61,286 nt of DNA from DASRDB01 sp035652815 (GCA_035652815.1 DASRDB010000002.1:1-61286); one strand, 5' to 3'. Positions 16,813 through 26,896 are shown, numbered from the stretch's first letter. Notes: a model not told the origin generated them from the sequence alone. A program made the numbers and translations.

Positions 16813-19800
16813 ATGAAGCATCTCAACAACGCATCATCTCCAATGCGCGGCTTTCGGTCACGCCTGACCTCTTCAGCATCCTTAGCGCTTCAACGCTGGC
16901 GGCGTCACTGGTTTCTCCTGTTCATCACCGGAATCGGTATGACCGCCGCTGTTATCCTCGCCTGCATGCTGCCCCTGCTCACCTCGGTCATGCAAAATGC
17001 CGGACTGCAGAATGCCCTCAAAGCAGCACCCGCGAATAGTGAAATTTCGCTTCAGGCCAATAGCATCGGTCTTTCAACAAACGTCCTGAACCTCGCGGGG
17101 CAATACGTCAACCCGCCATTCCAGGGCTACCTCGCGCCATATCTGCAACAAAAATCGTCACGCCTGGAAATTCAAACACCCGAATTGAATATCATCACAC
17201 CCATCCTGCCAACACTTCGCACTCCACTGCGCCTGTACGGCAATCCCATTGAACAGGTCGCTTCCCACGTTCAACTTCTTCAGGGTCGTCTTCCCCGAAC
17301 GAACGGCCCGAATGTAGAAATCGCTCTCACGCCTGAAACTGCACGTGACCTGCACGTACAGGTCGGCAGTACAATGCTGGTCGGTTCCGGATTCTCTCTT
17401 CAGCCTCTAATAAACAACCGCTCCGTAACCTTCGAACCTTCGTTTTGTTCCGTCGTGCCCTCGGTAGACGATTCTGCTGTCACCTCGCAGGATACCTATT
17501 GCCAGCGCATCAAACTGGTCGTCGTCGGCCTGTTCGAGGTCAAGGCCAATGATTACTTCTGGCATGGCGAGAACTTTCAACGGATGCACTATGAATTTCG
17601 CGATTTTCGCTGGCACTACTCGGCACTTGTTTCCAACCAGTCTCTTCTTGCCGCCTTCGACCGCATCTCGGCACACTATAGCGCTAACGCCGTCTATTTT
17701 CTTGCCGGTTACTACGCCAGCCTGACCTGGTACTACTACCTGAATCCCGCCAGCATTTCTGTAGAGCGGCTGGATGATCTCATTCATCAGCTTTCGGCAG
17801 CACAAGAATCCGTCGCGCAATCCAATGGCCTCATCTTTGCCTCGCCGCAGCCCATCGTACAACAACTCAACCTGCAAGGCCCCGCTCTCAGTAACCTGGT
17901 CTCCCCAGGTCTGTTTGAAAATTATCGCAGTCGGCTTGCCATCACCAGGATTCCCGTTGCCATCCTGACCTTGCAAATTATCTGCCTGCTGCTTTTCTTC
18001 GTCAGCATCATGGTCGAACTGCTTATTGATCGACAGGCCAGTGCCATCGCCATTCTACGTAGTCGCGGCGCGAGTACCAGCCAGATATTTGGCGCGCAAT
18101 TTACTCAAGGACTGCTATTGAGCTTGCTTGCGCTCATCATTGGCCCGCCTCTGGCCCTGGCGGCAACGCTTTTTATAGCTCACGCCTATCTTCCTGCCAG
18201 CGCTCAAGATATACTCCAACTGCTGACCAATACTCCACTGGGAACACTCTTGAACATCAAATGGTACGCCCTGTTAACTGTCGGTATGATCCTGGTTGTT
18301 CTGGCAGCAGCCATCTTTCGCGCTACACGCCAGCTTCCAGGCGGTTCGCGCTCGGCCACATCTTCGTCTGGACACTCTCCTCTCTGGCATCGGCTTAATC
18401 TCGATCTGGTTGCCGCGCTCATCGCCCTGGTTGGATATGCTATTAGCCTCTACCTTTCAAATATTAGCGGGGTTCTCGATACGCGCACGCAGGCATTGAT
18501 CTCCGCACCACTCGCGCTCATTGCTCCGGTCTTCCTGCTGTTGGGCGCGATGTTGCTGTTGCTGCGCCTCTCTCCACTGCTCTTGAATATGTTGGCTCGT
18601 CTCGCTGCTCGTGGTAAGGGCGCTGTTCCCACACTTGCCACAACGCAACTATCACGCGCTCCGCGTCACTCCATGCGCATGATCTTGCTGCTGGCCCTGG
18701 CTACAGCCTTCGCCCTCTTCACGCCGGTGCTTGTCGCTTCGCAGGCCCAGCGTTCGGCAGACCTGGCTGCTTATCAGGTAGGAGCAGATTTTAGCGGCAG
18801 CGTTCCCTCCACCGCTCCTCTACGCACCGATTCACAACGCGCCCAGCAATATCGCGCTATTCCCGGAGTCCAGTCCGCTACCGCCGCCTATATTGGCGAG
18901 GAAAGCGTCGGCCAGGGAGCCAGCCTCTACACAGTCCAGGTGCAGGCCATTGACCCGGCTACATACGCGCAGACCATTCTCTGGCCCTCTGACAACGCCT
19001 CTCAGCCGCTTAGCTCGCTGCTGGCAAAACTCGTCTCCGAACGCGCAGCCGCCATTCGTCAGGGCGTGCTTCCCGCGCTGGTAGATAGCTACACCTGGAA
19101 CATGCTCCACCTGCATGTCGGCGAAGCCTTTTACGTGCATCAGAACGGCTCGCTCACCGATAATGTGCGCTATATTGCCGTTGCCGAAGTGCAGTCTATT
19201 CCAACCATTACTCCAGTGGCCGTCTTCGCGAATCTCCAACTGGGCAACATGCTTGTCGATTATGATACCTTCGCCGCCATTCAACTACACCGCTTTGCTT
19301 TTGATACACCGGCCAATTATGTCTGGCTGCGCACATCCGATGATCCGGCCACCATCTCCCGCATCTCCCATACTCTCCAGTCTCCTGATCTGTACCTTGA
19401 AGACCTGCAAAACCGACGCGACCTGCTCCGCACCATGACCGGTGATCCGCTCTATCTCAACCTCTTAAGTACGCTGGCTGCTGGCATGCTGGTCGTTCTG
19501 CTCATTGCCCTGGTAGGTGGATGGATAGCTTCCTGGCTCAGCGTGCGTTTGCGTCTCTCGCAATTTATCGTGCTGCGCGCGCTTGGTGCCTCTCCGCGAC
19601 AGATCATTGGCGTCCTGTTCTGGGAACAGGGCGTGCTTTACCTGGTCGCTCTCTTGATCGGCACTGCATTTGGAGTGCTGCTCGCGTTTACCGTAGTACC
19701 TGCGCTCATCCTGTCCACTTTACCCGGCATTCCTGGCGCGGACATCGTAGCAGTATATGCAGCGCAGCAGGTTATTGCATCGCCAATCGTATTTCCCGCC

Positions 19801-22800
19801 TCGCTCGGTCTCGTTTTCGCCGCGCTGCTTGTCCTCTGCCTCGGCGCTACAGCCATTGTGACCTGGATAGCCCTGCGCCCGGCTATGAGTCCGCTCCTGC
19901 GCCTTGAAAATGAGCAACCGCCACTTCCCACGCAACGCGAACAGCAAACAGCATTCCGCGTCCGACCTGCGCGGCATATTTCCGTACAGACCGTTGCGCG
20001 CCATCCAGGCCGCTCGTTTCTCACGCTCGCATTCGGCCAACTGCGCCGCACCTGGTTTTTGCTGCTCATGACAGGTCTTGGCCTGATCTCCGCTATCATC
20101 CTGGTATGCGCAATCCCTCTTCTCTCAAATATTATGACGACAGCAGGCATCCAACGCACCCTGGCCGCAACTTCTGGCGGCTCAGAAATCACGCTCGACG
20201 CTTCCACGTTAGGCGCATCTACCCGGGTCGCCTCAAACATCCAGCAACAAATCTCGCCCCTGCTCCGGTCGCATCTAGGCAATTACCTGAATCCATCTCC
20301 TCGCCTCTCCATCGAGGAAGCAGGCTTTTCCTCCCATCCACAGAATACACCACCCGGCAGCCTCTATCCCTTAAAGTTCTTCGCTACACCAATGGATCAG
20401 ATCGGCTCGCATATTACTCTGCAACAAGGGCGCATTCCTGCCTCAACAAGTAAAGACATCGAGGCATTGCTTACTGTTACAACCGCATCGAGATTGAAAG
20501 TCCAGGTTGGTTCTGTAATCAGCGTCCAATTGAGTTACGCCCTTAAACCAAACGACCTCAGCACCTATGATTACCGCACTGCCACGTTGAAGCTTCATGT
20601 CGTCGGCCTTGTTACCATTCCCTCCGTCACCGACTATTTCTGGCATGGTATTTCCTTCGAGGCGCTTCCTGGCGACCCCACCAGCTCATCTACTGTTATT
20701 CTGCCAACCACATCTTTCCTCAAGGCGCTCGATCACCTGGCAACAACTGTTCACACGGATGCAGTCTTCACAGCAAACGCTTTCGACTTCCTCTGGGATT
20801 ACTCACTAGACGCACCGCATGTCAGCTACAGCCAGCTTCCTGATCTTTCTCAACGGCTAAATACCCTGCGCATCGACATCCAGAATAAGTATGGAAATCT
20901 CCAGAACGTCTCGCAGGCCGCTTCATCCAGTACCTTTCCTTACTTTCTTTCTGCCAGCGTCTATAACCCCCAACCTGGTTCACTGGCAGCACTGGATATC
21001 ATCCAGCGCTACCTTAATCGCGCCGATGCCCTGCTCCTGCCCAGCGGCATACTTGCCCTACTTGTGATTTGTCTTATCTTACTCTTTATCAGCTTAATGG
21101 CCGATCTGATCGTAGAACATCAGTCAGCGGCTCTGGCCATCCTGCGCAGTCGCGGGGCTAGCAGCAGCCAAATTCTGGCCTGTTTGATAACCCAGGGCCT
21201 GGGTCTGGGATTGCTCGCGCTGCTCATTGGCCCACCGCTTGCGCTCCTCGTCGTTTCAACCATCGCGAGCCATCTGCTCGGGCCACAGGAACAAAGTAGC
21301 ATTCACCTCTTCCTCGCTAACCCGCTTCAGAGCATATTGAGCGTTGGCTGGTACGCCCTGGCTACCGCGATCGTCGTTATTCTTGCTCTGAGCCTGTTAT
21401 TCCGGCGAGCGGCAAATATGAACGTGCTTTCGTTGCGTCACGAAACTGCTCGCTCGAGCCATAGTACCTTCTGGCAGCATTTTCGTCTCGATATTGTAGC
21501 CGCCATTATCGCCCTCACAGCTTTCGGCCTCTCTCTCTACCTGACCAGCCTCGGCAATCAGCTTGACGCCAGTACAAAGACACTCATTTTAGCCCCACTT
21601 TCCATCACCGCATCGATCTTTTTCATCCTCGCTTTACTGATTGTTTTCTTGCGCGTCTTTCCGTTTCTCCTGCGCTTGAGCGCAAGATTCGTCTCGCGCC
21701 GACGCGGAGCCGTCTCAATGCTCGCACTGGCACAAATGGCCCGAACTCCCCGCTATGCCCTGCGCACGCTATTGCTTCCGGCCTTCGCCACCGCGTTCAT
21801 CATTTTCACTCTGACCTATAACGCCACACAACTGCAACATACCGTTGATGTTGCTAACTACGTGGCGGGCGCTGACTTCAGTGGCGATGTTCCAGCCGAT
21901 GCAGACCGTCTTACCGCGCAGGATGAAATCGCCATCTATAAGGATATTCCAGGCGTAACTTCGGTCACAATTGGTTATACAACCGATGGCTATGGAGCCG
22001 GTTTTTATCCCGTCATCCCGGTACAAATCCTGGCGGCAGACACAAATACCTTCGCGCAAACCATTCTCTGGCCCGCCAATAACTCATCTCTCTCGCTCGA
22101 CGCGCTTATGGCCCGGCTCAGATCATTGCGTCGCGCGGCTGAACAAACGAATACATTTCCTGTCATCATCGATGCCGTTGCCGCGCAAAAATTTCATATC
22201 AGCGTTGGAGATTTTTTCACGGTAGTAGTTCAGCGAAACGTCATGAACCCGCTCCACTGTCAGGTGATAGCCGTTGTGCAGCATATTCCAACCATCAATA
22301 ACAACCTCAATAGCGCTGCTTCTGCGCCTGCAGGTATGCTTCTGGATTACCAGACCTTTACAACGCTCTACAAAAGCGATCAGGCGCTGTACAATCCCAA
22401 TGCCACTCCTCCATTGCCCTACAATCATGTCTGGCTCCGCACCAGCGATGATGCGGCTGCGCTACAAACTATTCGCTCGCAGCTACAAATTCGCCAGCTT
22501 CACCTGAACAATCTCTATGACCGGCGCGCCTTAATCGACGAGCTAAACCGGGATTCGCTGCAAAGCAATATTCTTGCCTTCCTGGGACTTGGCACTGGAA
22601 CCGTCTTACTGCTGGCATTGTTCGGAGATCTGCTTGCATCCTGGCTGGGCGTGCGTTTGCGTCTCTCGCAATTCGTCGTACTGCGGGCGCTTGGCGCAAG
22701 CGCTCGACAGGTAGCAGGTATCTTAACCCTGGAACAGGGAATCATTCACATAGTTGCTCTTGCGCTTGGTGGCCTGCTAGGCATCATCCTCGCCGTCACA

Positions 22801-23034
22801 ACCACCCCCGCCCTGCTCATCACCAATATTCCGGCCAGCGGCCCGCTCAGCAACATTCCCAATGACCAGTTCTTCAGCCTGCAACAGGTCGTTCCTTCAC
22901 ACATCCTCATTCCACCATCGCTCGGCATCATCCTGCCCGGCTTAGTGCTGCTCTTTATTCTTGTGCTCGGCTTCATTATGTGGCAGGCGTTCCGTCCCAC
23001 CCTCGGACAAAGCGTGAGAGTCAACGAAGATTGA
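16813..23034 (+). CDS. Giant FtsX/MacB-type permease, tandem duplication in one chain
   Basis: 2073 residues, integral membrane. The protein is an internal duplication: residues about 30-1040 and 1065-2073 align end to end (for example WFLLFITGIGMTAAVIL against WFLLLMTGLGLISAIIL; ILRSRGASTSQIFGAQFTQG against ILRSRGASSSQILACLITQG; WLSVRLRLSQFIVLRALGAS against WLGVRLRLSQFVVLRALGAS). Each half has an N-terminal TM helix, a large extracytoplasmic domain and two FtsX-like permease modules, so four in all. In ordinary systems such permeases pair with a MacB/LolD-type ATPase, and none is encoded next to it. Substrate is unknown; lipid, lipoprotein or peptide handling are family possibilities. GGAGAGG precedes the ATG. 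The stop is six bases from the convergent MmcQ gene. Confidence 0.85.
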   Translation: MKHLNNASSPMRGFRSRLTSSASLALQRWRRHWFLLFITGIGMTAAVILACMLPLLTSVMQNAGLQNALKAAPANSEISLQANSIGLSTNVLNLAGQYVNPPFQGYLAPYLQQKSSRLEIQTPELNIITPILPTLRTPLRLYGNPIEQVASHVQLLQGRLPRTNGPNVEIALTPETARDLHVQVGSTMLVGSGFSLQPLINNRSVTFEPSFCSVVPSVDDSAVTSQDTYCQRIKLVVVGLFEVKANDYFWHGENFQRMHYEFRDFRWHYSALVSNQSLLAAFDRISAHYSANAVYFLAGYYASLTWYYYLNPASISVERLDDLIHQLSAAQESVAQSNGLIFASPQPIVQQLNLQGPALSNLVSPGLFENYRSRLAITRIPVAILTLQIICLLLFFVSIMVELLIDRQASAIAILRSRGASTSQIFGAQFTQGLLLSLLALIIGPPLALAATLFIAHAYLPASAQDILQLLTNTPLGTLLNIKWYALLTVGMILVVLAAAIFRATRQLPGGSRSATSSSGHSPLWHRLNLDLVAALIALVGYAISLYLSNISGVLDTRTQALISAPLALIAPVFLLLGAMLLLLRLSPLLLNMLARLAARGKGAVPTLATTQLSRAPRHSMRMILLLALATAFALFTPVLVASQAQRSADLAAYQVGADFSGSVPSTAPLRTDSQRAQQYRAIPGVQSATAAYIGEESVGQGASLYTVQVQAIDPATYAQTILWPSDNASQPLSSLLAKLVSERAAAIRQGVLPALVDSYTWNMLHLHVGEAFYVHQNGSLTDNVRYIAVAEVQSIPTITPVAVFANLQLGNMLVDYDTFAAIQLHRFAFDTPANYVWLRTSDDPATISRISHTLQSPDLYLEDLQNRRDLLRTMTGDPLYLNLLSTLAAGMLVVLLIALVGGWIASWLSVRLRLSQFIVLRALGASPRQIIGVLFWEQGVLYLVALLIGTAFGVLLAFTVVPALILSTLPGIPGADIVAVYAAQQVIASPIVFPASLGLVFAALLVLCLGATAIVTWIALRPAMSPLLRLENEQPPLPTQREQQTAFRVRPARHISVQTVARHPGRSFLTLAFGQLRRTWFLLLMTGLGLISAIILVCAIPLLSNIMTTAGIQRTLAATSGGSEITLDASTLGASTRVASNIQQQISPLLRSHLGNYLNPSPRLSIEEAGFSSHPQNTPPGSLYPLKFFATPMDQIGSHITLQQGRIPASTSKDIEALLTVTTASRLKVQVGSVISVQLSYALKPNDLSTYDYRTATLKLHVVGLVTIPSVTDYFWHGISFEALPGDPTSSSTVILPTTSFLKALDHLATTVHTDAVFTANAFDFLWDYSLDAPHVSYSQLPDLSQRLNTLRIDIQNKYGNLQNVSQAASSSTFPYFLSASVYNPQPGSLAALDIIQRYLNRADALLLPSGILALLVICLILLFISLMADLIVEHQSAALAILRSRGASSSQILACLITQGLGLGLLALLIGPPLALLVVSTIASHLLGPQEQSSIHLFLANPLQSILSVGWYALATAIVVILALSLLFRRAANMNVLSLRHETARSSHSTFWQHFRLDIVAAIIALTAFGLSLYLTSLGNQLDASTKTLILAPLSITASIFFILALLIVFLRVFPFLLRLSARFVSRRRGAVSMLALAQMARTPRYALRTLLLPAFATAFIIFTLTYNATQLQHTVDVANYVAGADFSGDVPADADRLTAQDEIAIYKDIPGVTSVTIGYTTDGYGAGFYPVIPVQILAADTNTFAQTILWPANNSSLSLDALMARLRSLRRAAEQTNTFPVIIDAVAAQKFHISVGDFFTVVVQRNVMNPLHCQVIAVVQHIPTINNNLNSAASAPAGMLLDYQTFTTLYKSDQALYNPNATPPLPYNHVWLRTSDDAAALQTIRSQLQIRQLHLNNLYDRRALIDELNRDSLQSNILAFLGLGTGTVLLLALFGDLLASWLGVRLRLSQFVVLRALGASARQVAGILTLEQGIIHIVALALGGLLGIILAVTTTPALLITNIPASGPLSNIPNDQFFSLQQVVPSHILIPPSLGIILPGLVLLFILVLGFIMWQAFRPTLGQSVRVNED

Positions 23035-23040
23035 ATTATG

Positions 23041-23415
23041 CTATTCCGCCTGAAATAACGGCGAACTGTTCTCGACAAGCGCTCCAAGACGCTTTGGTGC
23101 AGTCATGCGATAACTATCTCGCACAAGTTCAGCAACCATGTCCCAGTCCACGTCAACATCCAACCAGACACCAACCCAGCCGTGATGTCCAACATAGGGC
23201 GGCACAAAAAAATGCTCTGGATCAGACGCAACAAGTACCTGTTGCGCCCCTGAAGGCGCTTTGCACCACATCGACATGCGCCCGTCCATACGATGCTGCA
23301 TAGCAAAAATCTTAATGCGCACTTTGAACGATGGATCTCCGACTCCCCCCGTCTCGATTGCTTCAGGCAAAGCAAGACAAATCGTTCGTAGTTGATCGAG
23401 TGGATTGTTATTCAT
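23041..23415 (-). CDS. MmcQ/YjbR-family protein
   Basis: 124 residues matching the small CyaY-like YjbR/MmcQ fold: LPEAIETGGVGDPSFKVR, KIFAMQHRMDG, the SDPEHFFVPPYVG strand-loop, and the helix with WDMVAELVRDSYRMTAPKRL near the end. Members bind DNA weakly or have unknown roles. The ATG at 23415 is preferred over one 15 bases upstream because GGGG lies at a workable distance only from the former; the evidence is modest. It is convergent with the giant permease gene and is followed upstream by the mntH terminator. Confidence 0.75.
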   Translation of the reverse strand: MNNNPLDQLRTICLALPEAIETGGVGDPSFKVRIKIFAMQHRMDGRMSMWCKAPSGAQQVLVASDPEHFFVPPYVGHHGWVGVWLDVDVDWDMVAELVRDSYRMTAPKRLGALVENSSPLFQAE

Positions 23416-23450
23416 GCAATAAGTCCCCATACATAAATAAATAGAAACCC

Positions 23451-23484
23451 AAAAAAATAAAAGGGGCGAATTGTTACGCCCCTT
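23451..23484 (-). terminator. Terminator after mntH
   Basis: Read on the minus strand: stem AAGGGGCG/CGCCCCTT (8 bp) overlapping the mntH stop, followed by TTATTTTTTT. Confidence 0.85.
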
Positions 23485-24808
23485 AGCTTCCTACATTGAA
23501 AATGGTGAGATACAGCAGCACCACATTCAAAATCACAATTGCCGCGCCGCACATACTCGCCAATATCGTCGTTATGCGCTTATTGACGAGCGAACCCATC
23601 ACATCCTTGCGGCTCGTGAACATAATCAGCGTAATGACTGGTAGTGGCAGTACAAAGCTCAGCACCACCTGGCTGATAACCAGCGTCTCCGTAGGATTGA
23701 CACCAAGCAACACCACGATGAACACCGGCAACATTGTCACCAACCGGCGTATCCATACAGGAATGGTGAAGCCTACAAACCCCTGCATGATGACCTGTCC
23801 CGCCATTGTGCCAACGCTGGAACTGGAAAGGCCGGAAGCCAGCAGCGACACAGCAAAGACCACACTTGCCGCGCCCCCTAATAGAGGAGTAAGCGTTTTG
23901 TACGCGCTACTGATATCGGCAATGCCGGTAAAGCCGTGAAAATGAAACGTCGCAGCAGCCATATACAACATCGCCATATTGATCAGCCCGGCCACTCCCA
24001 TCGCGATCACCACATCAGGAATGCTCCAACGGAAGATACGCCGCGCCTCCTTCTCACTGCGCGGAATAATACGCATCTGGGTCAGTGATGAGTGCAGGTA
24101 AATCACATGCGGCATGACCGTAGCACCGATGATTCCTACCGTAAACAACACGCTCTGCGTACTGCCCTCCCACGGCAGTACCGTGTGCAGGACAACCTGC
24201 CCCCAATCAGGGCGCGAAAAGACGGTCTCAATAACATAACTGATGGCAATTACACCCACCAGCGCCGTTATCACCGCCTCTAATGGTCGAAAACCATAAC
24301 GCTCCAGCGTCAAGATAACATAAGTAACAACACCTGTAATGAGCGTGGCATAAATCAGAGGAATGCCAAATAGCAGGTTAAGACCAATACTCGCGCCCAG
24401 AAACTCTGCCAGGTCGGTCGCCATCGCCGCCACTTCTGAAGCCGCCCACATCATATACACAACGGGTCGCGGAAAATGTTCCCGGCACAACTCAGCCAGA
24501 TTTTGCCCGGTAGCCAATCCCAGTTTCGCCGAAAGCGTTTGCAACAACATCGCCATCAGGTTTGCCAGCGCAACAACCCACAGCAGGTTATATCCAAAAG
24601 CGCTGCCTCCCTGGATGTTCGTCGCGAAGTTGCCGGGATCAATGTAAGCAACGCTGGCGATAAAGGCAGGCCCGATAAACGGCAAAATCGCCCGTATGCC
24701 GCGCAAACGCCCATCCAAAGCCGCGCGTGCGGCAGCCCGCACACCTTTCGTATCCTGGATTGTATTGAGGACGCCACTTTCTGCCGGTTCAACAGGATAG
24801 CTTCTCAT
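23483..24808 (-). CDS. mntH: NRAMP-family Mn2+/divalent metal transporter
   Basis: 441 residues with about eleven TM helices. Diagnostic motifs are DPGNFATNIQGG in TM1 (metal-binding Asp/Asn) and TVMPHVIYLHSSL in TM6 (Met-Pro-His). The protein imports Mn2+ (and possibly Fe2+) with proton cotransport across the plasma membrane. The start ATG overlaps the stop of the upstream mntR-type regulator by four bases, showing co-transcription and translational coupling. Length and motifs are those of bacterial MntH. Confidence 0.92.
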   Translation of the reverse strand: MRSYPVEPAESGVLNTIQDTKGVRAAARAALDGRLRGIRAILPFIGPAFIASVAYIDPGNFATNIQGGSAFGYNLLWVVALANLMAMLLQTLSAKLGLATGQNLAELCREHFPRPVVYMMWAASEVAAMATDLAEFLGASIGLNLLFGIPLIYATLITGVVTYVILTLERYGFRPLEAVITALVGVIAISYVIETVFSRPDWGQVVLHTVLPWEGSTQSVLFTVGIIGATVMPHVIYLHSSLTQMRIIPRSEKEARRIFRWSIPDVVIAMGVAGLINMAMLYMAAATFHFHGFTGIADISSAYKTLTPLLGGAASVVFAVSLLASGLSSSSVGTMAGQVIMQGFVGFTIPVWIRRLVTMLPVFIVVLLGVNPTETLVISQVVLSFVLPLPVITLIMFTSRKDVMGSLVNKRITTILASMCGAAIVILNVVLLYLTIFNVGS

Positions 24809-25542
24809 TCCTCACCTCCTATCACCTCAACAGGCAGCGTATCCTCACTAGAAGCAGGACGCACCAGCACCCGCTGTGTCACGGCATCACCCACCGCGTG
24901 ACTAGCATTGCCAATGCGCAGCGTATACACTCCCCCAAAGGGAGCAACCGCCTCAATGCGCACCTTCGCGCCCGGAATCAAGCCCAACGAAGCAAGATAA
25001 CGCAACAGGTCAGGTTCATCGTCACTCACCCGTTGCACAATCACCTGTTGACCCGGAAGCACCGTAGAAAGAGGTTGGGTGACAGGCACGTCCACTGTCC
25101 CCATCTTAGAAGGAATTGGATCACCATGCGGGTCTTCCGTTGGATGTCCAAGCAGCGCATCCATACGGTCTACGAATGCCTCTGAAATTGCATGCTCCAG
25201 TTGCTCCGCCTCGGCATCCACCTCATCCAGAGGAAAGCCCATCACCTGTACCAGAAACAACTCCAGCATACGATGCCGCCGCACGAGTTCAGCCGCGATA
25301 CTCGTGCCAGCCTCAGTCAACTCCACTCCATGATAGCGCGTATGATGCACATACCCTCGTTCGGCCAGCCACTTAAAAAGCTGGGTCACTGTAGCATCAC
25401 TCAACTGGCCGCTCGGCTCCAATGTCTGCAACCGCTCGCGCATCGTCGATGTCGTAATGCGCTCGTTACGCTCTTGCAATTTATAGCACAATTTCAAGCA
25501 ATCTATAGCCCGTATTGGCAACGTTTGCATTTCCGGCGACAT
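24805..25542 (-). CDS. mntR: DtxR/MntR-family metal-dependent repressor
   Basis: 245 residues. N-terminal winged helix (about 15-75: SDATVTQLFKWLAERGYVHH), then the dimerisation/metal-binding domain with its His/Glu/Cys-like ligands (VRRHRMLELFLVQVMGF, EQLEHAISEAFVDRMDALLG, HPTEDPHGDPIPS). The C-terminal FeoA/SH3-like domain (about 165-240: LIPGAKVRIEAVAPFGGVYTL) is present, so this is the long DtxR/IdeR/TroR form rather than the short Bacillus MntR. It represses metal uptake when Mn2+ or Fe2+ is replete. The four-base overlap with mntH makes manganese the likely signal. A consensus promoter with an inverted repeat over the start point lies upstream. Confidence 0.88.
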   Translation of the reverse strand: MSPEMQTLPIRAIDCLKLCYKLQERNERITTSTMRERLQTLEPSGQLSDATVTQLFKWLAERGYVHHTRYHGVELTEAGTSIAAELVRRHRMLELFLVQVMGFPLDEVDAEAEQLEHAISEAFVDRMDALLGHPTEDPHGDPIPSKMGTVDVPVTQPLSTVLPGQQVIVQRVSDDEPDLLRYLASLGLIPGAKVRIEAVAPFGGVYTLRIGNASHAVGDAVTQRVLVRPASSEDTLPVEVIGGEE

Positions 25543-25587
25543 ACTGCTCCCAACCTCTCATTTTACTTTTTATATTCATACACTCTA

Positions 25588-25607
25588 ATTTTTAACTCTC
25601 TAAAAAT
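25588..25607. promoter_or_regulatory. Candidate MntR operator
   Basis: Inverted repeat ATTTTTA-6-TAAAAAT just downstream of the mntR -10 element. Its position suits autorepression; the match to known DtxR/MntR boxes is only general. Confidence 0.35.
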
Positions 25608-25608
25608 A

Positions 25609-25637
25609 TTTATAACACAACCTGAAAATATTGTCAA
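25609..25637 (-). promoter_or_regulatory. Consensus promoter of mntR-mntH
   Basis: On the minus strand: TTGACA (25632-25637), 17-bp spacer, TATAAA (25609-25614). The leader is about 60 nt. Confidence 0.7.
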
Positions 25638-25765
25638 GGACACCTAAAAAGTATGTTTTTTTGCTCATAAAACTCTTGAGTGCAGCTTTTGCCCTTTCAG
25701 CTCCGTTTGTAGTTACGCAGGGTGTGGTACAATTGAAAAACAGTCTTTCATGTTAAGAGGTGCGC

Positions 25766-26896
25766 ATGCTCGATTTGACCAGCATTCCCATCGTTGATAA
25801 TCACTGCCATCCCGTCCTGTTACAGCAACATCTGGATGCGGTAACATTTCGCAACTATTTCACCGAAGGGTACGCGCCAGAGATAGGGGAACAGCATATT
25901 CCCCATACCGTCTATTACCTGTGGATGTTACGCCAGATGGCGGCCTTTTACGGTTGCGGACTGAACGAAGCTGACATTCTCGCCACGCGCAATCGGCTCG
26001 ACAACGACTCCATCATCGAACGGCTCTTTCGCGCTGCCAATTTCGATACCCTGGTACTGGACGTCGGTTTTCCCCTACCTGAGAACTGCTATTCCGCAGA
26101 CCGTCTTGGCCAGCTTGGTCATTGCCGCGCCGTCAAACTGCTCCGTCTGGAAACGCTCATGCAAGACCTCATCGTCGAATACGAGCATTTCGATGATCTG
26201 CTTGACACCTACGAGCAGAGGCTCACCAATGTACGCGAACATGGCTACTGCGGCTTTAAAAGCATCGTCGCCTATCGCGCAGGCCTCAACATCGCTGAAT
26301 GGAGCAAGGATCAGGCCTCTGCCTCGTTTAGCGAAGCACGTTTGGCTATACGAAACGACAGGCTGCGTATTACCCAAAAACCCTTGATCGATTACCTGCT
26401 GCATATTGCCTTCCGTCACGCCGCCGAACAGGGTTTGCCAATACAGTTTCATAGCGGCTACGGCGATCCCGATACCGATATGCGTCTGGGCAATCCGCTC
26501 CAGTTGCGCGATGTGCTTGAGCGGAGCGACTATCACGGCATGAAGATTGTTCTGCTCCACGAAAGCTATCCTTACACACAACTTGGCGCGTACCTCGCGG
26601 CTGTCTATCCCCACGTCTATTTCGACCTGTCGTATGCCATTCCCTTTGTCGAAAAATTAGAAATGCTCGCCTTCACCCGCCAGGCTCTGAGCGTTGCTCC
26701 GGTGAGCAAGCTCATGTGCAGTTCGGATGGCACAAGTCTCCCCGAATTTCACTGGGCCGGTGCTATTCGCGCCCGCAGTGTCATTGGGCAGGTACTCGAC
26801 GAAATGATCGAGGCAGATGAAATTGATGAAGAGCAGGCCTACGCACTGGCGCAACAACTTCTCCATGACACTGCTTATAGCGTCTATAATCTATAG
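25766..26896 (+). CDS. Amidohydrolase family protein (FluG N-domain-like)
   Basis: 376 residues of the amidohydrolase-2 (PF04909) TIM-barrel type. Motifs are VDNHCHP at the N-terminus (H-x-H metal pair), IQFHSGYGDPD, VLLHESYPYTQLGAYLA and MCSSDG (C-terminal Asp). The whole order recalls the N-terminal half of fungal FluG and of nodulin/glutamine-synthetase-like fusion proteins, whose C-terminal half is a GSI domain. A stand-alone GSI-family gene is present 12 kb away in this window. A decarboxylase or lactonase role is also possible for the family. AAGAGG lies six bases before the ATG, which is chosen over a GTG at 25760. Confidence 0.75.
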   Translation: MLDLTSIPIVDNHCHPVLLQQHLDAVTFRNYFTEGYAPEIGEQHIPHTVYYLWMLRQMAAFYGCGLNEADILATRNRLDNDSIIERLFRAANFDTLVLDVGFPLPENCYSADRLGQLGHCRAVKLLRLETLMQDLIVEYEHFDDLLDTYEQRLTNVREHGYCGFKSIVAYRAGLNIAEWSKDQASASFSEARLAIRNDRLRITQKPLIDYLLHIAFRHAAEQGLPIQFHSGYGDPDTDMRLGNPLQLRDVLERSDYHGMKIVLLHESYPYTQLGAYLAAVYPHVYFDLSYAIPFVEKLEMLAFTRQALSVAPVSKLMCSSDGTSLPEFHWAGAIRARSVIGQVLDEMIEADEIDEEQAYALAQQLLHDTAYSVYNL

